A DNA stretch of 64,000 nt from Branchiostoma belcheri (GCF_001625305.1 NW_017804109.1:179625-243624); one strand, 5' to 3'; shown: positions 51,957 through 63,737, counted from the first letter of the stretch. The notes: a model not told the origin generated them from the sequence alone. Made by a program: numbers and translations.

Positions 51957-54900
51957 TCACTGCACGCAGGGTAAGGCAGGCAGGCCGGCCGGTCTGATGT
52001 TGCAGGCAGGATTGTGAGAGAACCTCAGCAGGACGTCACGACTGTACCTCTTCACTCCACCCTCCCACTGCACCTCACCAGGGTCTGGGTGGTCGCCTGG
52101 GATGGACAGGCAAGAGTTCAGTCAGTAGTGGTATCATATAGGGAGGTTATGTAACAGTTGTACAACACAAATACAGACACAGTAAAGTTGGAGGATAATG
52201 GCTCTCTTAAAAGCTTGCATTTGCAATCAATAGCACACATGAAAATGGAGATCTAAACTTTGCATGGGGATGGTCTAGCTGACTCAAACACATTCAAATA
52301 TGGCAACCAGTCTCTCCATAACTCTGCCCTGCAACTTGCTACATATTGAAACCCTACACCCCAGCATGGTAACTGGTCCAGATCATTGACCTTTTCTGTT
52401 TGGCGAAGAAGAAGAAACAGTCAGAGAGTGCAAAAACAAAAGGTAAACCTAACGTATAAGAAATACTAGTAGATGGACACACTGCCATGGTGCGCTAACA
52501 TACCGTAGTAGAGTTTTGCAGTCTTTGTAAACAGAAACCTGCGCTGCTCCGGTCCCGTGTTCCTGTCACCCTGGGGAGCCCCGGCTGGACCCTTGTCCAA
52601 GATCACCTGATGGTACAGCGGGTTGATGGGCTGTCTCACGGTGTTCACCAGGAACCTGGGCAGCTTGAACTGTGGTCTGGTCGCTGGGGAACAGTTCAGT
52701 AAAGTTGAACATATAACGTCTAGTCTATGTTGTTTACACACACTCACACTATCCAGGACTTGATTATTCTGCTGCTGTTGTCCCTGCCACAGGGGTCGGC
52801 AGCAGTTAGCCCTTACTGGCCCTCATTTCCACACCTCCAGGCGGCCCTGTCCTGCGGGTTAAGGCTGGCAAGACCATGCTCTCTTGACACACTCCATCCA
52901 GGAGTTTGCAATTAAAGGTATTTATCTGCCAACGTTTCTGTAGTCATAATCTATGGACGAGTGAAGAATAAGAGGAGGTAAAAGACCTTAGAACCTGGCC
53001 AGAGGCAGGGAGGGTAAAGTTGCAAGGAAACAAAAGATTGTACCTGGGTGTCTGAAATCAATCTCTTAATTCTTGTTAGGACTAGTTCCACTTCTGGTTC
53101 TATATACTAGTAACACTACTAACAGGTGTAATTTTTTCTATATAACATAAGACTTTCTGTCTTTCATTTGTCATATTATTTATTTTTAAAAATTTCTGAA
53201 AAATATGACCTTGTGTAAAACTATCTATACGGTAATACCTGGAAATGCACCCAGCAGTGATCTTGGGCGTACTGGCTTCTCTGCACCGCTTTCCTTTGTA
53301 GTTCTGACATCATCTGTTCTGCTGGAAGAAGTGACATCTACTACAGAAGCATCCTTCTCACAGATGGCTTGAATACTGGAGGGAGAACGTCGGTTGTTAA
53401 CAACTGTGTCGTCTTCCAGCACTGTGCTGCAGTTACAGATGTCTCCTGCCATCTCTGTCTCATCTGTTTTGCTGTTGTTGTTATTATTGTTGTTCACATT
53501 GTCCTTACAGATGCTGCTGTCGTTGTTGTTGTTGTTGTTATTATTCTCTGTATCTTTTTCACTTTCCTCTGTGATGGGTGCCAGACCGGTGAGGCTGGTT
53601 TTAGGGCTGGGCAGGTAGAACTCTTCCTCAATGATCACATCTGGGGACTCGGGAGAGGCAGATAGAGATGTGGGAGGGTTGCAGTTTTCACACACCTCGT
53701 CCAGTAGGTCATCCTCATCGCTGTAGTAGATGTCGTCATCGTTGGTCCACTCTTCGGCTTCCACAAGGCTTGAGGCGTGTTCACTGCCACTGTCCTTGTT
53801 TGGGTCGCTACACTCTTCTACCAGGCTTGCTGTGTCTTCACTGCTACTTTCGAGATTCAGCCCTTGAAACTCTTCCACCAAACTTGCCACCTGATCACTG
53901 ATACTGTTGTTGTTCTGCCCTCTATGCTCTTCTACCAGGCTTGCTGCATTTTCAATGCTACTCTTCTGACTCTGCTCTCTACACTCTGCGTGTTCACTGC
54001 TACTCTCCTGGTTTGGTCCTGCCATGCTGGCAGCACTTGGGTCGCTGAGGGAAGAAGAGTCGCAAGAATCACTCTCCAGAGAAGCTGAGTGGTTATTCTG
54101 CACATCACCATCCACACTGTAGGGAGTTTCCTCAGAGAAAGAGGCAGCTGTTTCTCCCAGATCTACACTCTCCATGAGCTCCGTGGGTGACCTGATGTGT
54201 TCATCCACCCAGCCAGCCCACATGGTTTCTTTAGTCTGCTTCTCTGTGTCATCATCTTTCACACTGTTCGACTGTGGACTTGCCGTTAGGGATGTGTCCA
54301 ATTCTGGTTCGCTGAAGGAGTTTGCCTTACAACTGTCCACTGAGTTGCCATAGCCACTTGTGCTACCTTCAGGGGAAGGAGTTCTGTCTATGGGAACAAC
54401 CTCGTAGCTTGTCTTCTCTGTGAGAGCTTGTGATGTGTCTCTACTCTGAGGAGCCAACGCCTTTGACACTGGTACTGTGTTGCCGTAGAAAGAGTTTACC
54501 TCATTGCCAGGTTTACAAGTGTTTGTGGTGTTGTTATAAGAGGTATTGGAAGGTAATATGTTGTTCTGCCCCTCCTCACTACTAGTACTACTACTGTAGC
54601 TCTGTTTCCCTGTGGGTGACACTGCATTTTGCTTTGGCTTCTTTGTTTTGATTTTCCCAGAAGGCACCTCCCGCTGGTTGTCGAAGCCCACGTTTGCTTC
54701 CTTCACGGCGGCGAGCCTGTTGACTTCGCTGGCCAGGGTCTTGTGTGCTCGCCACACAAACAGATCAGAGTTGTCATCAACATCATTCCAGTCCTGGGGA
54801 AAAAATAAGACTCAGTGATGACTGAGAACAAGTGTGGCTCATCATGAAAGATTTTGAATTCCAGAGGACTTAAATGGTATAAATTCATTACAATATTTGC

Positions 54901-57900
54901 TGCAGTGCGTCATTTAAAAACATCATAGTACATACAAAGTACAAAATATAAAACAATTAATCTACAATTGCAAAATAGATGAATGAGATCCAAGAAACAA
55001 ACTTTAGGATTGTATTGAGACAGGAAAAACAGAGGAAAACAAAATCAATCCTTAAAATTGGTTAACAATTGTAATATTTGCTACAGTTAAGGTATTTACT
55101 ACACTGTTGCTAAGTGTTACTTCAAGGCTTTAGGTTTAAGGGATTCGTACCAAGTCATCCTGCACTGGTCTGGCTGGAGTGAACACAGGGACAGGCTCAG
55201 GTACAGGTCTGGCAGGGATGATGCTCTGCTGGTGTCTGTGGCTGAACACCAGGGTTGCTGTAGTTTCTTCTCTCACTGGTCTCTGAATGGTGGCAGCAAC
55301 AGGAGCTGAAATGCAACATTTCCAAGTGAAACACGATTTAAAATCATTGTTTCAATGCGATCTGTATTGAAAACCCCATGTAGTAAGGTAAAAATCAGTT
55401 TTTGGACAAACATTATTATTCTGGAACTAGTTTATACAAGACTTATCTCATCAAAAATTTATAGGTTATTTCAGACAGTAATCTATGGTATTGACTCGAG
55501 AGTTGTCGTTGTTTCTTCTCTTACTGGTCTTTGAATGGTGACAGCAACAGGAAATGAAGCAAAACATTTCCAAGTCAAACATAATTTAAAAGCTTTAGAA
55601 ATCAGTTTTCAGACAAACAGTATCATTCTGGACCTAGATTATACAAGACTTATCTCATCAAAAATGTATAGGTTATTACAGACAGCAATCTATGGTATTG
55701 ACTCGAGAGTTGTCGTTGTTTCTTCTGTTGAATGGTCTTTGAAATGCAACATATCCAAGTCAAACACAAGTCAAAAGCTTTAGAAATCAGTTTTCAGACA
55801 AACATTATCATTCTGGAACTAGTTTATACAAGACTTATCAAAAATTTATAGGTTATTTCAGACAGCAATCTATGGCATTGACTCTCTGTGCCCTGGATGG
55901 CTTGGGTATCCATAGAGGGACCAGTGCCAAACAAAGATAAACCACTTGGCTGTTGTAGAGCCGTTATCAACTTAGTACAGTAGAAATAAGTGATCGTCTG
56001 GATAAGTTTCTCATTCTTTTCAATACAGAGTTGTTACTTCAGTAAATGTACAACAGTGCAGAAAGAAGTGGACAGGCTCCCTGCTTAATGACAGTCTATA
56101 TTATCCCTTTTGATTGGGTCATAAATAAGGACATTTCTTGGTGCCTTATGTCTTTAGGACTGTCGTATAGTAATACATACTGTGAAATGTAATTCAGGAT
56201 TGGTTAAGGCGACCATGCACAAAATTCACTGCACAAAGTTCGCTTGTTTTGTTTGTGCAGTTCTTTACTTAACCCCCACCATTTTAGTATTTACATGTAT
56301 GTGAATGGTCCTTGCATTGTAGTTTCTTTACAGTGTGACCGCAAAAACAGCTCACAATCATGTAGATCTGGGATGTATCTTCCTGGCTCAAAACTAAACT
56401 GAAATTGAATGGTAAAATTCCCCACCAGTTGTTCGGTTTCTCTGAGTTCCCCCATTATGTCTGGCCCTTAATAAACTCTACTAATCTACATCTTTCCACC
56501 CTAACTCAAGATTGCTTTCTCAAGAATAGCTGGTTTAACTGGGAAATATTACAAAAAAAAAAGATCTGTAAAATCCCCCACCACTTGTTCCGTTTCCTTG
56601 AGTTCCCCCGTTAAGTCTGGCCCTGGCAGCGATCTTGTCCTGGTAGCTGGAGAACTGGAAGTTCCCCCAGCGGTCTGTTGAGCCTGAGTTTCCCCCTTGA
56701 GGCTTGTGCCGTAACTCTGCTGGGCCAGCGTTCCCCCCACGTGGCCTGTGCCTCGCGTGTGCCGGGGGTGACCGGCATCTTCTCTGTCTCTCCTGGCGTT
56801 CCACTTCTGCTATGGCTTCTTCTATTACATTCACTGCATGACTGGCGAGTTAAGGGGTAAAGAAAAACAAATCGTTTTTGATCTTAGGCCACACCAACTT
56901 TATTTCTTGGTTAACGGATTTTTCTAGAAAAATAATGAAGCGGGCGGGCGAATAAAAAAATAAAAATAGAAACAGGCCTAGGCATCCTATTATGGGCCAA
57001 AATGGCATGATAGGAGCCATGAAATCAACACACCAGGCTGGTTAAAATTTAAACAATGAATTTTAATGATACCACTGCATTGAAAGATGAAATAACTGTA
57101 ACAACAAGGAAGAAAAGGACTGTTTTCAACTGTTCTGGGCAAAATATGAGCATTTTGCAGTTGATTCTGAATTTTTATTTTTATTTGCAAATCAGAAAAA
57201 AACGAAGCGGGCGAATCTGTTAATCAAGAAATTAAATTGGTGTGGCCTTATCTTGAAAGTTCTGTGTTGGTAGAAGTCATCATGAAACAAGTTTGAACTG
57301 TAATATCCAACACAAAAAATTGGACTCACCCAAATGCTCATTTCTTCACAAAGACTTGTAGAGTAAAAGAGTTGTAAAGTAAAAAATGTGGGTGAGTCCA
57401 CAACATCTTTTGTGTTGAATATTACAGTTCAAACTTGTTTCATAAATCGTTTTTGAGTTTCAGTTTGGATTAGATCCAGGCTTAGATAGGCTTTATTGGA
57501 AGCAATTCTTTTAACAATGAAAGATACAGTACAAACCTATCTAAGACAAACAATGTACATGCCGATGTTCTAGCTTCTAGCTTCTAGCTAAGAGCTACAA
57601 GCAAACTTCACTCCTGAGACATGCCCCACTTTCTTCACTAATTTCCCCTGCTGATGTCTGTACATTGTCTGTTTAAGATCTTAATGTACATCTTAGAGAC
57701 AGCATCTGAGAAAACTGCTACATCAGGAAGAATTCAAATTTCAATCGATAGTAGTTGAGGAGCCCCAAATATATCCAGAGTTGAAGCACCTACAGGATAC
57801 AGTATATACCATTGGTGACTGTCTGGCAACTGCCAGGCATATAAATATATGAAGTATTACTAGTATTACCTTCTCGTTAAGTACTTACTCTATAACTGCC

Positions 57901-60900
57901 TGACTTTCTGCTGTGATTGTCACCAGGCAGTCTTCACCATCTGCATCTGAAATAGGTAGGACAAACAAACAGTTAATACAACACTTGAAAACAACCGAAA
58001 AGTAAGGATAGTGAGGACTGCAAGGATGGTACCGTATGTATAGCATGCAGCATCTGCATAAAACCCAGATGTTTCACAATTTTCATAGGATGTTTGGTCA
58101 ACACTTCTACCGATTCTTCTGTCAACCTGAAATACACGAATACAACGATAAACAAGATGTTCTGCCAAACTACATTACGTGTTTCACACACTGACAGGCA
58201 CAGTACATGCTGATATTCTGGCAGCATCGCCCTTAGAAATGTAGAAGGACAACCAAAACGATGGAAGACAAGTACCTCTAACTTGGTTGTGAAACAAAGA
58301 ACAGTAGTATGCAGACAATAGGACCACTGACCAGGATAACACTCCAGCTTAGCTCTGCATCTTTCCTCCAGTCTTCTCATCTTCTCAGCTGGCTCAAATA
58401 CTGACCAGAAGGGAAAAATACAAGACATGTGGTACCAGACTCGGTGTGTCAAACTGACACAAAGCACTACTCCAGGGTAACACAGATCAGAGCATTTTCA
58501 AGTACAATGTGGTCTAGTTTCTTCTGTCATTTACATGTAGACATAAATGTAGGGTAAGGCAATCATCCTCTCAGTTGAAGTGAAGCAGGACTCTTTTTCA
58601 AGTACATGGGACTCGCAATTTTCAACAAGCATACAGGTCACACCTATTCTTGTCGATAAGTGTGTTGGGTTTCTTTTACATGCAGTAGTTTAATGCCCAA
58701 TGCCTGCTGGAATTATGTCCACATGCCAAAGAATACATTCCCTCACACCATGCCCAAGCAGGTTTTCAAAACCTTTCTATTTCCAAAGTAAGAGAAGTAT
58801 TGTTTGTGATGACGTACCTTTGGCAGCCAGACTCACACAGACAGTGATGGTCTCCTGGCATGGTTTCTTCTTCTTCTCCTCCTTCTTACTTTCCTCGGGT
58901 TCTCTTGGAGAAAAGCCTTTCATTGGGATCAGGCTGGAAAAATCATCAAACAAACATGCAAGTCTGGCACTGGTCTATCTTAACTTGCAGTATCTGATCA
59001 AAACATAAAGAAATGTCCTGTATCATCTTTGGATTATTTGAGTTGAACTCACCCAGACTTCAGGGATTCCACAGCTGATGTGTTGGAAGGTGCAGACAAG
59101 TCATCAGACTGTAAGGAAAGGGAACACAGAATGTCGTTAAAAAATGGGGAAAAATAGGCTGACCAACATGTTTGACCATACAGCCCCTGTCCAGATCTTC
59201 TGTGACATCACAAAATGACTGAGGAAAAAAATGCTTGGAAAATTTTGATCATTCAGGGCTCTCCCTAAGCAGTGGAATTTGGTGCTGCATAACATTGTTG
59301 TGATCTCAGTAAAACCTTGTCAATTTTCAAAGTTAGGTAACCTTGCTTTAAAACCTGCTAGTTTTTGGTTAAAAATAACTACTTGGTATGGCTGCACCTT
59401 GCTACAAATTTCAGGAGCCTTGATTACCAGACTTAAACATTGAGCACCCATTGATTTTATTTTAAAACAGGCGACATAACCTGCATTTACAAGTTGTCTC
59501 TCCACCTTGTCATTATTCCTAAGCCAACTTCACTACAGCACAGCTGTGGACATTAGGAACCTTCAACACCTATAATCATTACAACAGTCAACAGTAATCA
59601 ATGAACCTACAGGCAGGGATCACCCCTGGAGCGGGAGCTTCATTGATTCTTCTTCTAACTTCCCAAAACCCACTAATTTTGGAAAAGGTGGGACATTACG
59701 TCTTCCATGGTCTAAAAAAGAGAAGCCAGACCCCTTAGACATAGTTTTAGACATAGCTATAGCTCTAGACAACTACCGTTTATCATGTAGATTTTAGTTA
59801 TTCTATTCTACATTTCATTGTTCTTTCTGTTTGTAATCTGCAATTACCCCCCCGGGCATGAATTTGCAATAAACTTCTATTGATTCACAGAAACAGACCT
59901 TTATCTCTGGAAACTTCTCCAGTTTGCCTGTGTAGTAGCTGTGCAGGTGCGGGGACGGGTCCCAGCCGGCTGCACGCAGTTCTATCAGCTGTAAGAGCAG
60001 GAGACGGGAGAGGTACGCCAGACCTGAGTCCCGACACAGGTCCCTCAGTACCACAAACACAGCGTTCACTTCTCCTGGCAGGAGACACAACAGGCAAAAT
60101 AAGCTGGCAAGTTTTGGATGAAGAATCTAACATTTTTGACCTTTGAACGACTAGGACTTTGAGTATAGGACTATGGCTCTGTTTTGACGCATCAGACTTT
60201 TATGTTTTCTGTATGTTGTCCACACTTGTCTTACTGTATGTAACAATGTCTTGTCTTGTAATTTTGCTGGGCCCCCTTGGAAAACAGCTAACACAAGCTG
60301 AATGGGGCCACCCAGCCATCTTGTGATGAAATACAGAAATGTAAATAAATAAATAACATGTCAACCTCAAACATACTTACATCTGAATTTATTTTGATCC
60401 ACTAAAATCAATTGAACTATCAAAAAGGTATCATTTACTTAATTTTAGCAGGCTGTTGTTCCAAATTTTGCATGGTATCAGCAGTATCTTTAAACTTGAA
60501 TGTCAAGATCAAATACATACTTGCATTTGAATTTATTTGGATGATTTGATGCACTATTACTTGCCTGTAGCAAGAGGTACATGTATAATTCCAGATTTTG
60601 TGTGGTCTGCAGTTTGTATTTATATTGCTAGGTGGTGTTTTTAACTTGCAGTAAATACAGAAAAATATGTATTAAAAGCATTTGAATTGATATCGATCCA
60701 CTATTATCTTGCCTTTCACATTTCCATCCAGTGTCTTCCCGTACACCCTGAGATGTCTGTACAGGTTATAGATGTGTTCCTGGGCCTCCTCCTCATCTGC
60801 CGAGTACTGAACTCTGGACAAGAGTTCCCGTAGTAACGGCAGGGTGACTCTGTCTGGGCCTGGAACGTCTTCTGGGGCACTGGGGAAAGATAAACACAGC

Positions 60901-61731
60901 AAAACTCTCTCTCAATCGATGTGAACAGCAGTTAAATCAATGTGTAACTATGTGTTATAGTAATAAAGCATTGCCACATAAAAAAGAAAAGAGTTGTCCC
61001 AAACAATGAAAATCCAATGAGTTGGCTTACTGGTACATACTATTGTAATTCATATGTATATAAATGCATAACCTCAAGGCCGGCAATACTCAGAGTCTCA
61101 GACAATAATAAGGAACATAGTAACAGACATAAATGTACAGTATACTGAAAAGGTTATCGGAAAAACTAAAAAAAAAGGGGGACAGCCAAATGAATAAAAA
61201 CAGAGGGTAGATGTTCAGAAAAGTTTCCCACTCCCAAGTTTTCAAGTTGAACAGTCCTTTCCCTGATTATTACATGATCTTTGAAGTAATAATACAAAAT
61301 GTTTGAAGTAAACATGCAAAAAAACAACATTACCTGAGTGGCAGTGAGGGTACAGGAGATGGGGGTGACACTGCTTCAGCTTTAGGAGACACAGGAGCTG
61401 ATACTGTTTTCCTCGGTACACAGACAGGGTTAATCTCTGCCTGTCTGAAGGTAGATAAAGGCACATCTTCTGTCCTCCCTGGAACAGGACTGGTTGTTCT
61501 GTTGGTTGAAGCTGTCTCTGCTTTTCGAGGCCTTCTCAGCGGAGCAGTGTCTTCTGCGTTGAGAAAGTTTCTGACTTGACACGTGGGCACATTTTCTGTC
61601 TTCTCCGGTACAAGACTGTCTGCTTTCTTGGTTGAACTTGAAGTTGAAGCTGCCTCTGCTTTCCGGGGCCTCCTCAGTGGGACTATGTCATCCTTGTTGA
61701 GGAGATTTCTGCCGTGGCATGTGGGGAACAT
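51957..61731 (-). CDS. Mextli-like eIF4E-binding protein (MIF4G-like, KH-like, YX4LPhi)
   Basis: Probably a translation regulator. Coding exons, highest first: 61334-61731, 60713-60879, 59899-60074, 59053-59108, 58818-58933, 58332-58388, 57889-57946, 56582-56841, 55151-55305, 53239-54793, 52504-52683, 51957-52096. Phases all join: 3318 nt, 1105 residues. Residues 1-133 hold repeats of PLRRPRKAE; 133-247 look MIF4G-like (LLRELLSRVQYSADEEE, YRHLRVYGKTLDG, VFVVLRDLCRDSGLAYLSRL, LLQLIELRAAGW); 293-360 form a KH-like unit (ETITVCVSL, EKMRRLEERCRAKLECYP, CLVTITAESQAVI) without GXXG; a long acidic Ser/Asn-rich middle follows; the C-terminus has the eIF4E-binding motif YSRDVLL at about 1077-1083. That domain order is known from Drosophila Mextli. 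An in-frame TAG in the 5' UTR exon supports the ATG at 61731. The donor at 60712 is GC, not GT. The end of exon 56582 could be 56585. Confidence 0.75.
53460..53550 (-). repeat. Poly-Asn trinucleotide tracts inside the Mextli-like exon
   Basis: Two in-frame AAC/AAT runs encode about eight and seven consecutive Asn residues, separated by DSSICKDNV. Probably length-variable and within the disordered middle of the protein. Confidence 0.9.
55257..55885 (-). repeat. Tandem array copying the start of a Mextli exon
   Basis: A unit of 180-240 bp occurs three times. It includes the first part of the exon at 55151-55305 and flanking intron. Shared segments: GTTTCTTCTCTTACTGGTCT-type exon part, GCTTTAGAAATCAGTTTTCA, GACAAACATTATCATTCTGG, ATAGGTTATTTCAGACAGCA. 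The first unit holds the functional exon edge. In the second the acceptor CAG has become CAT, and in the third most of the exon part is lost. Confidence 0.85.
56403..56632 (-). repeat. Duplicated exon-end segment in the Mextli-like gene
   Basis: About 60 bp around the 3' end of exon 56582-56841 recurs at 56407-56471: CTCCCCGTTAAGTCTGGCCC-like text, GAGTTCCCCCATTATGTCTG versus GAGTTCCCCCGTTAAGTCTG, and CCCCACCAGTTGTTCGGTTT versus CCCCACCACTTGTTCCGTTT. The downstream copy has an interrupted frame. Confidence 0.8.
57975..58331. other. Mextli intron between KH-coding exons
   Basis: No exon is needed here: the phases of 58332-58388 and 57889-57946 join directly and rebuild a KH-like fold. An open frame near 58030-58130 is treated as non-coding. 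Confidence 0.5.
59783..59885 (+). mobile_element. LINE-like 3' tail
   Basis: Related to 41829-41915: TTTGTAATCTGCAATTACCC, GGGCATGAATTTGCAATAAA. It abuts the donor side of exon 59899-60074. Confidence 0.5.
60215..60360 (+). mobile_element. LINE-like 3' end with (AAAT)n tail
   Basis: Segment with TTGCTGGGCCCCCTTGGAAA and GAATGGGGCCACCCAGCCAT ends in AAATAAATAAAT. A conserved-looking 3' end with a tandem tail suggests a 5'-truncated non-LTR element in a Mextli intron. Confidence 0.5.
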
Positions 61732-61864
61732 GGTGCAGCACAGAGGACCTGGAAGGTCTGAGGAAAAGGTAAAAGGGCTGACATTATGGTTTGGTTGGTT
61801 GGTTTGGTATTTCTTTGATGCTCACGATCATGATAATGATCATTCTGGCATACTCATTTTTACC

Positions 61865-61985
61865 TGAGCCAAGTCAAGAAAGTTGTGTTAGGGGCACATG
61901 TTTGTTGGTAACTGGGCAGGATTCGAACATGGGACCTCTTGGTTCTGTGCTGAATGCTTTGCTGTTACGACACACAATCCTACAT
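61865..61985 (-). mobile_element. tRNA-derived SINE fragment, reverse
   Basis: On the minus strand GAACCAAGAGGTCCCATGTT and CGAATCCTGCCCAG match the B-box region of the SINEs at 23075 and 23866 (GGTTCGAGTC there, TGTTCGAATC here). Located in the first Mextli intron. Confidence 0.6.
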
Positions 61986-62760
61986 TAGATTCAGAACAAA
62001 GCTTTCTCGATAGCTTTGCTTTGGGCAGCGCAATTCATCATTTCTTTGAAGCTCATTTGCATCAGAGCTACATTTGCTTTTCTATAGTAAACTTTTTTTC
62101 AAGGACGTTTGTTCATAGTAAACTCACACTGAGATCACACCCCCTCCCCCCCAATAAATCACAACAGTCTCACACCCATTGTTTTCTTGAACACCTCTCT
62201 TTCAACTCTTTCAAGAAATTTACATATCATTACTCGATCTATAATTTTGTGGCGTGACTGGCTATTGAGCAGCTCGTACAAGTACTACTATCTGAATATT
62301 ATTTTAAAATGCAATGTTATGCCAAGGCAGAGATCCTTCAAGCTTGGGTTTAAAAGTTGTAAAAACAAACAAACAAATCGCGACCTGTCAAACTAAGATG
62401 GATAATCACGTAGTGGCATCAGCAAACTGTGGCCTACTGGTAACCTCCAAACAGACCTTTTTCATGGCAGCAAGACATTATCAAATAATTGGTAAGAAAA
62501 AAAGAGACCTCTACGAAAAAGAAAGCATTTTAAAAACACGTCAAAAATTTGCCGAAGCCTAAACCTCGCTTGGGAAGTTGCCATGCTGTGCTAGACAGTA
62601 GAAATTATACATGAACTTGCATGGCGTAAGTATGGTCCTGAAATTTACAACAAACCAGATAGCCTTGCTAGAAAACTGCATTTTATATACAGACATTTTA
62701 CAAATGTTTTAGAGACCTTCGTTTTTCCCCAAATTTAGGCACATGTGCGTTGTTTTCTGT
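61986..62760. other. First Mextli intron, nothing recognised
   Basis: No exon or repeat family identified in this stretch apart from short T- and C-runs near 62095 and 62145. Confidence 0.4.
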
Positions 62761-62768
62761 GCAGCAGT

Positions 62769-62960
62769 GTTTCACTAGCCTCAGTACCACTACCTGGCCT
62801 CGGGAGGCATTTGGAAAAGAGTAGAAATCGGCCAAATAGAGAGATAGCATGCCAGGGGAGTTGGTCTGCTGGAGAGAACAGTTTGCCGCTCTCTATTTGG
62901 CCGATTTCTACTCTTTTCACCCACCTACCGAAGCCTGGTAGAGGCTACAGTTTCATTAGT
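62769..62960. mobile_element. Foldback element with perfect 30-bp inner repeat
   Basis: 62814-62843 and 62889-62918 are perfect 30-bp inverted repeats (core GTAGAAATCGGCCAAATAGA) with a 45-bp loop. Outer parts also pair imperfectly (CTACCTGGCCTCGGGAGG versus CCTACCGAAGCCTGG). GTTTCACTAG and GTTTCATTAG at the two edges differ by one base and may be a target duplication. Confidence 0.7.
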
Positions 62961-63115
62961 TCACCGCGGGAACTTACTGCGCCCCACCGCGTCACATGTA
63001 GAGGAGTGTCGGCCAAAACTGACCGATTTTTCCTCGTTATCAGTCGACAACGCATCACAAAACTGCTTGGCAAGCTCTGAATGTTGTATATAACCTACAG
63101 TAAGCTCCTCCTTAC

Positions 63116-63235
63116 CTGTTCTTGGCCGGAAAGTTTGTAAATTTTCGCCCTCAGCTCTCTGCAAACGATGACAGCTTCTTCGCTCCTAACTCCCGGGAAA
63201 GTTTCGAATCTGGCTAGGGCGCATGCGCGGGAGCA
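63116..63235 (-). promoter_or_regulatory. Mextli-like first exon (5' UTR) and NRF-1-type promoter site
   Basis: A donor AACAG|GTAAGG ends the non-coding first exon at 63116; its acceptor partner is at 61758-61759. Just upstream on the minus strand lies the palindrome GCGCATGCGC at 63219-63228, the core of the NRF-1 consensus often found in housekeeping promoters. No TATA box seen. The transcription start is inferred to be near 63200. Confidence 0.55.
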
Positions 63236-63261
63236 AGTCCCAGAGGAATCGCCGCTTTCTT

Positions 63262-63285
63262 CATCTCCAAGCAGATGTAGGGTGC
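63262..63285. repeat. Solo MITE terminus
   Basis: CATCTCCAAGCAGATGTAGG matches the left end of the CTCCAAGCAGATC family, without a partner end. Confidence 0.4.
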
Positions 63286-63641
63286 ATTTTTTAGTCTTTT
63301 AAAGTTTTATGCGTCTTCCCAATGATACAAGTTGTTATCCATAGGGGATGATGGTTTTTATCCATAGGGGATCTATACTACTAATACGGATATTTTGTCA
63401 CCAATTTTCAACATACAGTAGTTACATCATTTTTCACATTTTGCAACGTTGGTAAACAACGCAAAGCAAGACGTCATCACTGAATGACGTCATCAAAGCT
63501 CACCTGACGATGTGAAGCATTTCTTTGCCAATACGCTAGATGGCGCTTTTTTCCAGAAAATGATGATATAGTCACGCATGCATATGTGAGGGCCTGCATG
63601 ACTATTTACCTCCATGAAAAATTGAGGTATTGTTTTTGGCG

Positions 63642-63688
63642 TGTCTGTGTGTGTGTGTATGTATGTATGTATGTATGCGTGTGCGGGT

Positions 63689-63732
<44 letters not shown>

Positions 63733-63737
63733 GTGTA

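Noticed and set aside
58030-58135. Possible extra KH-region exon (frame VDRRIGRSVDQTSYENC)
   Set aside because: Neighbouring exons already join in phase 1 and restore a KH-like order; including this stretch would break the frame or insert unrelated residues.
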